From Bartonella sp. AU18XJBT (GTDB lineage: Bacteria > Pseudomonadota > Alphaproteobacteria > Rhizobiales > Rhizobiaceae): a stretch of 64,000 nucleotides of DNA. The stretch lies in contig NZ_JAQITE010000005.1 in the NCBI RefSeq assembly GCF_028618595.1, positions 34,868-98,867 of the forward strand. The letters are read 5' to 3'. This document shows, piece after piece, positions 60,580 to 64,000 of this stretch (its first letter is position 1; every line of letters starts with the position of its first letter). Position numbers and translations under genes: made by a program. The notes beneath the pieces are model-generated. The model saw nothing but the letters and a program-made list of their open reading frames with translations, did not search any database and had not been told where the DNA came from.

Positions 60580-60848
60580 CAAGCGGTGCTCCTCTTTTCT
60601 CAGATAGAAAAGACATAATCGTTACAATCTGATCTATTATTGTTTGAAAATAAAGAAAAAGTATCAGTGTGACCAATGATATTGAAGAGCTATCTCATTA
60701 TGTGGCTGTACTTAATTACGGCATTGGGAAGCTAGACACGCAATCACCCATTTCTGCGCGCCTTCTGCATGATATTCATAAGATTTTATTACGCGGTAAA
60801 CGCGGTACGTCCAAAAGCCTTGGCGAATTTCACAAAGCACAAAATTAA
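60580..60848 (+). pseudogene. Fic-family protein N-terminal remnant
   Basis: From about 60580 one frame reads AYTQAVLLFSQIEKT, then a stop, then SLQSDLLLFENKEKVSV, matching the KEAVLSSQIEGTxxSLSDLLLFE region of Fic proteins. After a shift at 60668 the GTG frame gives TNDIEELSHYVAVLNYGIGK and ARLLHDIHKILLRGKRGTSK, then LGEFHKAQN and a TAA. This is the region just before the catalytic HPFxxGNGR motif, which is absent. Fic proteins AMPylate targets or act in toxin-antitoxin pairs; this one is dead. It abuts the end of the type III restriction remnant. Confidence 0.8.
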
Positions 60849-60851
60849 AAA

Positions 60852-61605
60852 TTAGCTTGGCGGTACGCAACTAAAGACAGCGTCATTCGAGCCACCCACT
60901 CCTACCACAGCCCCTCTCACTCTCTCTACCATCATCCCCCGCTTAGAATCGCGCCAACTCATCACCGGTGCCTCGTTAAACACCACACCAGTCTCAAGGG
61001 CAGTAAAATGCGCCTTGCCGTATTTAATCTTCAGCATTTCTTTAAGGCGCAAATCAAACTCGCTATTCGTTCCTTTTGTTTCCAGTACAAAATAAAGCTT
61101 TTGCGCGCCATCTCACTCTAAAACACCTCCAAATCCAGCGTTTAAGAGCCTATGAGCGTCACGATTTTAAAGCTTCTTGGTAATTTAAAAAATAATTTTA
61201 CTTCGGAGGCATTATCATTAATTTTGCGCAAATTCTTTCTCAATATTACTCTTATAAACCACATGATCATATACACTCTTCTCACTCACCAGAGCTGTAC
61301 GCTCTAAATTAGCCAAAAGTTGGCTACTTGCAAAACATTCTTGCACACTATAGTCTTGGTCAGCTAGTTTTAAATATTTAATACCAGCAATAGTAAGATT
61401 GACATACGCTTTATCGAGGATTTCCTCCGCGCACTCTAAAAAAGCTTGCGTTTTTTTTGCAAAATCTAATACGCGCCCACTATTTAGCAAAACATCAATA
61501 TCATAAGCCTCTTGATATGCTCGTTCGCGATATTTCTGGCTAATAGCCGCACAATCATTTGGCGCATTCAAATCAGTAAGCATCTCTACTAAAAACGATG
61601 GATAG
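60852..61605 (-). pseudogene. Type III restriction enzyme (Res) C-terminal remnant, copy 1
   Basis: The 61583-61218 frame contains SEKSVYDHVVYKSNIEKEFA, the region before the endonuclease domain of type III Res subunits. After frameshifts the endonuclease domain is readable: NASEVKLFFKLPRSFKIVTL with an IGSY-type loop, then LYFVLETKGTNSEFDLRLKE (PD-(D/E)XK-type ExK) and KIKYGKAHFTALETGVVFN. The helicase part is missing, and stops plus at least two shifts separate the pieces. It cannot be functional. No mod (methylase) gene is visible. Confidence 0.82.
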
Positions 61606-61608
61606 CCA

Positions 61609-61707
61609 TTAATTTCGACTCAATCCATATAAGATGTCCCACACACTATTTTTTTCCTGTGTCTTTATGTAAGTCATAGGCAGGGTTCTGTTTAACTGTA
61701 TCTTCAC
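61609..61707 (-). CDS. Truncated third ORF of locus B
   Basis: A 32-codon frame that starts with GTG two bases after the MFS stop codon, behind GAGGAGG with 7-nt spacing located in the last MFS codons. It begins KIQLNRTLPMTYIKTQEKNS and ends VWDILYGLSRN. The start arrangement looks genuine and translationally coupled, but the frame stops at the junction with the Res remnant, so this is probably the first 30 residues of a longer gene cut off by recombination. I do not recognise it. Confidence 0.4.
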   Translation of the reverse strand: MKIQLNRTLPMTYIKTQEKNSVWDILYGLSRN

Positions 61708-61709
61708 TT

Positions 61710-62959
61710 TCAAACCTCCTCGTCTTTTATTAACTTTTTATCAGTATAAAGCCAGGCCAAATTAAGCGGGATAATTAAACATATACAAAGAAAGGCGAAA
61801 CAAAAAGCTGCTTCTATACAAACATTATTCGCCAACAAACCAATCAGCACAAGCGCTAAAATACCAAAAATACGCGCAAGAAAACTAACAATGGATAAAA
61901 TCGTATTTGCATTCTTTTGTTGAATATGTTTAAAAAATTCTGCTTCAAACTGCGTCATAGGGACAGAAAAAAAACTGTGAAATACAGTGAATAAAATAAT
62001 GGGGCCCAACTATTTGCAACGAGAAGCAGAGCAAGCATAACAACAGCACTCAGGACGAGTGAGCACAAAGTTATCGCCATAGGAGCATATTTTTGCATAA
62101 GATATTTAATTACAAAGCGATTAAATAAGTATTTTACGAGAGTATAAGACACAAAGCACAGGCCAAGAATAAGAATTTTAGTCTTTCCTGTTGCATTGTC
62201 TAATACTCCTGTTTGTCCCAAAATAAAAGGTTGCCAAAAATGAAATATTGGCTGCAATGCAGCAACAATAAAACCACATATCAATATATAATATAACCCG
62301 ATTTTTGAGGTAACTAAATAAGCAAAAGCTTCTGTTGCATGCAACAAAGAACCCGATTTTATTGGCTGACTACCCGAAACGGATACAATAGCTATCCCCG
62401 TCACCCGACTAAACAAGAATACAAGCACGAGAAACCCGAAAGAACAAAAATAATATGCCGACTGATAATTATCCATACACAAAACAATAAGAACACCTAG
62501 CGCACCAGCAACCGTATTCATGAATGCCGTTAGTTCCCGCTTATAGGCGTTTACTTGGTGGTAGATCAAACTACCCTTGTAACCACCGCCGTCGATTAAG
62601 CCTTTAATCCATGTGCTATCAGCGCCAGAACATAAAGCAAAGCCTAAAGCATAAATAATTTCTGCCGGAATTAAGACAAAAAGATTAGGCGCGTAGATAC
62701 ATAAAAAGAAAAAGAGCGAAAAAAAGAAACATGATAAGATAACATTTTGTTTAACACCGATTTTATCTCCTAAAATCCCACAAGGCACTTCAAAAATACA
62801 AATAGCCACGCTAAACACAATTTGCAATAAAGCTAACTGTGTTATACTAACGCCCATAGACAAGAAAAAGAAAGCATGGAAAGAACCTGTAATTAGCCGA
62901 ACCCCGCTCATTGCCGCACAACCATAAAGCAGCTTTTTAACTTCATAATCTATCGTCAT
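61710..62959 (-). pseudogene. MFS transporter of locus B, one-base frameshift
   Basis: Two frames join into a 416-aa MFS protein. The first starts at the ATG at 62959 (MTIDYEVKKLLYGCAAMSGV), has FEVPCGILGDKIGVKQN (loop 2-3 motif) and ALGFALCSGADSTWIKGLID, and reads to LLLVANSW. The second continues GPIILFTVFHSFFSVPMTQF and ends TDKKLIKDEEV. The frames meet at GTTGGGCCCC (about 62002-62011), where one more G would restore a single frame. Unless the base is a sequencing error, the product is truncated after about 330 residues, losing the last three helices. It lies 20 bp below a hairpin and 140 bp below the micro-ORF, and is probably the exporter of that peptide locus. Confidence 0.8.
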
Positions 62960-62978
62960 TAATATATCCAAAAGCTAT

Positions 62979-63008
62979 AAAGCTAGCAGCTTTTTTGCCG
63001 CCAGCTTT
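62979..63008 (-). terminator. Hairpin between micro-ORF and MFS gene (terminator/attenuator-like)
   Basis: On the minus strand AAAGCTGGCGGC-AAAAAA-GCTGCTAGCTTT folds into a 12-bp RNA stem with two G-U pairs and a six-A loop, followed by TATAGCTTTTGG. It stands between the stop codon of the 14-codon ORF and the MFS start. A partial terminator in this position would give excess peptide mRNA over transporter mRNA, as reported for microcin C operons. Confidence 0.6.
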
Positions 63009-63099
63009 ATATATTTTAAAACCTCAATTCAGAAAGGAGCGTCGAGCAGTCATTTTCTGCTCATTTGTTTGGGCTTTAAGCTAAGTAACATCACCCCGC

Positions 63100-63144
63100 T
63101 TAATTTGTATTTTTCAGTGGTTTATACACATTTTTAGTTTTCAT
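63100..63144 (-). CDS. 14-codon micro-ORF MKTKNVYKPLKNTN
   Basis: A tiny frame with AGGAGG exactly 7 nt before its ATG, the same geometry as the 57176 micro-ORF. The peptide is basic and ends in Asn. Microcin C precursors (MccA) are short, begin MR or MK and end in Asn, to which MccB attaches the nucleotide; an MFS exporter (MccC) is part of those operons. Here a hairpin and an MFS gene follow, but no ThiF-like mccB is present in the window. The likeness is therefore in pattern only. It is a strong candidate for a translated peptide and a moderate one for a precursor. Confidence 0.5.
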   Translation of the reverse strand: MKTKNVYKPLKNTN

Positions 63145-63289
63145 AACTTTACCTCCTGTATTAAATAAAAACAATTAAATTTCACATGAAGTACACATTA
63201 TAGCTACTTTTTAGCTAGCTTTTGTCAATTTATTATTTTGATATAAAAAGTTTGGCTGTCCTCCCCGCGCCTAGGTTTAAGTATTTCAT

Positions 63290-63545
63290 GCACCAATCAT
63301 TCTGCAACAACCACCGCAGCACTTGAAAACTCATGCGCCGCTTCAGACAAAGTAAGCTTATATTCACGCCAATTTGTCACCGGCTATGCACTACACTCAA
63401 AACTCATCTCAAGAGTCGCAAAATGCGCAAAATAAAGCTTTTGTTCGCCCTCACGCTCTAATACCGCCCCATCTGGTGTGTAAGAGCCGATTGGTGTTTG
63501 TAGCTTGCCAGCGTGTTTTGTATAATTTGCCAGTAGATTTTGTAG
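63290..63545 (-). pseudogene. Type III restriction enzyme (Res) C-terminal remnant, copy 2
   Basis: A second fragment of the Res endonuclease domain in the same orientation as copy 1. It reads LQTPIGSYTPDGAVLEREGE, then QKLYFAHFATLEMSFECSA with an internal deletion joining LYF directly to AHFATLE. After a stop it continues PVTNWREYKLTLSEAAHEFS. It covers only about 80 codons. The two copies flank locus B, which suggests duplication of a res-containing segment or insertion of the locus into one of them. Confidence 0.72.
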
Positions 63546-63587
63546 CAATTTATTTTGTTTCACATGATTTTTAAGGGGTTCTCAAAG

Positions 63588-63612
63588 GGTCTTCAAAGAC
63601 CTTTCAAAGGTC
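63588..63612. repeat. Two overlapping palindromes
   Basis: GGTCTT-CA-AAGACC (63588-63601) and GACCTTT-C-AAAGGTC (63598-63612) share four bases, so as RNA or cruciform they exclude each other. They lie between the Res remnant and the phage gene end. No T run follows on either strand, so a simple terminator is unlikely. Confidence 0.55.
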
Positions 63613-63842
63613 ATTTAAAACCTCTTTAATGAATCTTTTTCTCTTCTGCTAAAAATCACAATTTGAGATGATCAATTTCTTAGCCGGAATCGCATTGTTA
63701 GAAAAATAGCACGAAGATGTGGTGATCTCTTTTAGCGTAAATTGACTGATAATTTTTTTCTATCCCATGCCCATTATTCAAGCCCATTATTAAAAAGAGA
63801 AACGTTTAAGCAATTCAGTCAACTTGCCTTTTTGATTTTCTG

Positions 63843-64000
63843 TCACTCAGAGGTTTCCTTTTCTCCTGTTTTGTTTCCCTTGTCTGGTGCTTCAAGTGTA
63901 ATTTCTGTGGTATATCCGCTTTGCTTTTCATAGCAGTGGGTGACGGTAGAAGCTTTCCATGGTCCATTGATTTGTCCACGGAACCCTTGAAGCAGCAACG
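63843..64000 (-). CDS. P2-like phage late control protein D, C-terminal end (5' part outside window)
   Basis: The minus-strand frame entering from the right edge reads LLLQGFRGQINGPWKASTVT, then HCYEKQSGYTTEITLEAP and a hydrophilic tail ending KETSE before TGA. The end of P2 gpD-type tail proteins has the same pattern (a 'GPW..xTVTH' turn followed by beta strands). gpD forms part of the baseplate hub/tail assembly. Only 52 codons are visible, so the identification is moderate. It shows that a prophage or tail-module lies to the right. Confidence 0.65.
   Translation of the reverse strand, partial: LLLQGFRGQINGPWKASTVTHCYEKQSGYTTEITLEAPDKGNKTGEKETSE

Noticed and set aside
60441..60632. 63-codon ORF in the island
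   Set aside because: Its 3' part covers the Fic remnant in a wrong frame, and it has no recognisable product.
61710..63144. Complete microcin C operon
   Set aside because: No ThiF-like mccB or self-immunity gene (mccE/mccF) is visible in the window; only the peptide and exporter pattern fits.
1..64000. CRISPR arrays, rRNA and tRNA genes
   Set aside because: No regularly spaced direct repeats, no rRNA segments and no tRNA cloverleaf with a T-loop GGTTCRA signature were found on reading through; a dedicated tRNA scan could still find one missed by eye.

Overview
The window is a low-GC alphaproteobacterial chromosome segment of the Bartonella type. Gene content and order match the Rhizobiales core: a split ATP synthase Fo operon atpI-atpB-atpE-atpF'-atpF, zwf-pgl-edd, comF next to grxC and a BioC-like methyltransferase, and der next to a YfgM-like gene. 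AT-rich intergenic decay is extensive. The genus is an inference; no species is claimed.

Layout. 1-5.0 kb is core metabolism (fabI end, a CbpA-like co-chaperone, pdxH, ubiA, purD). 5.0-7.7 kb is a small mobile remnant: a complete P4-type tyrosine recombinase, a truncated AlpA-like excisionase and three perfect DnaA-box-like 9-mers. 7.7-32.7 kb is core again (D-2-hydroxyacid dehydrogenase-like flavoprotein, Sua5, RnhB, IspE, S49 peptidase, a TrmN6-like methylase, polyprenyl diphosphate synthase, glyQS, ATP synthase Fo, der, an SLC13 transporter, nhaA). 32.7-35.7 kb is a gene graveyard with a decayed paralogue of the integrase. 35.7-55.4 kb is core: lysC, ubiG, grxC, comF, a TcyP-like symporter, gshA, rsmE, AsmA, folD, the upper Entner-Doudoroff genes and a glutamine-synthetase-like/FAD-oxidase pair.

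55.4-64 kb is an accessory island of different base composition, and the most interesting part. It holds two separate loci that share one design: a micro-ORF with a perfect AGGAGG-7 nt-ATG start, and a foreign MFS transporter gene downstream. Locus A (55.8-59.9 kb) has a methyltransferase remnant and a PLP decarboxylase/alanine-racemase-fold remnant on the minus strand. Diverging from them, behind a 12-bp-arm palindrome, are a 7-codon ORF (MFRENLW), a frameshifted HemN-like radical SAM gene that has lost one cluster cysteine, and an intact MFS gene. Locus B (61.6-63.2 kb, minus strand) has a 14-codon ORF (MKTKNVYKPLKNTN, ending in Asn as microcin C precursors do), a hairpin, a frameshifted MFS gene and a truncated third ORF. 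Remnants of a type III restriction subunit lie on both sides of locus B, a Fic remnant lies beside it, and the right edge enters a P2-like phage tail gene. My reading is that these are two decayed small-peptide or small-molecule export loci; this is inference from layout. All functional claims come from reading the sequence; no search was run.
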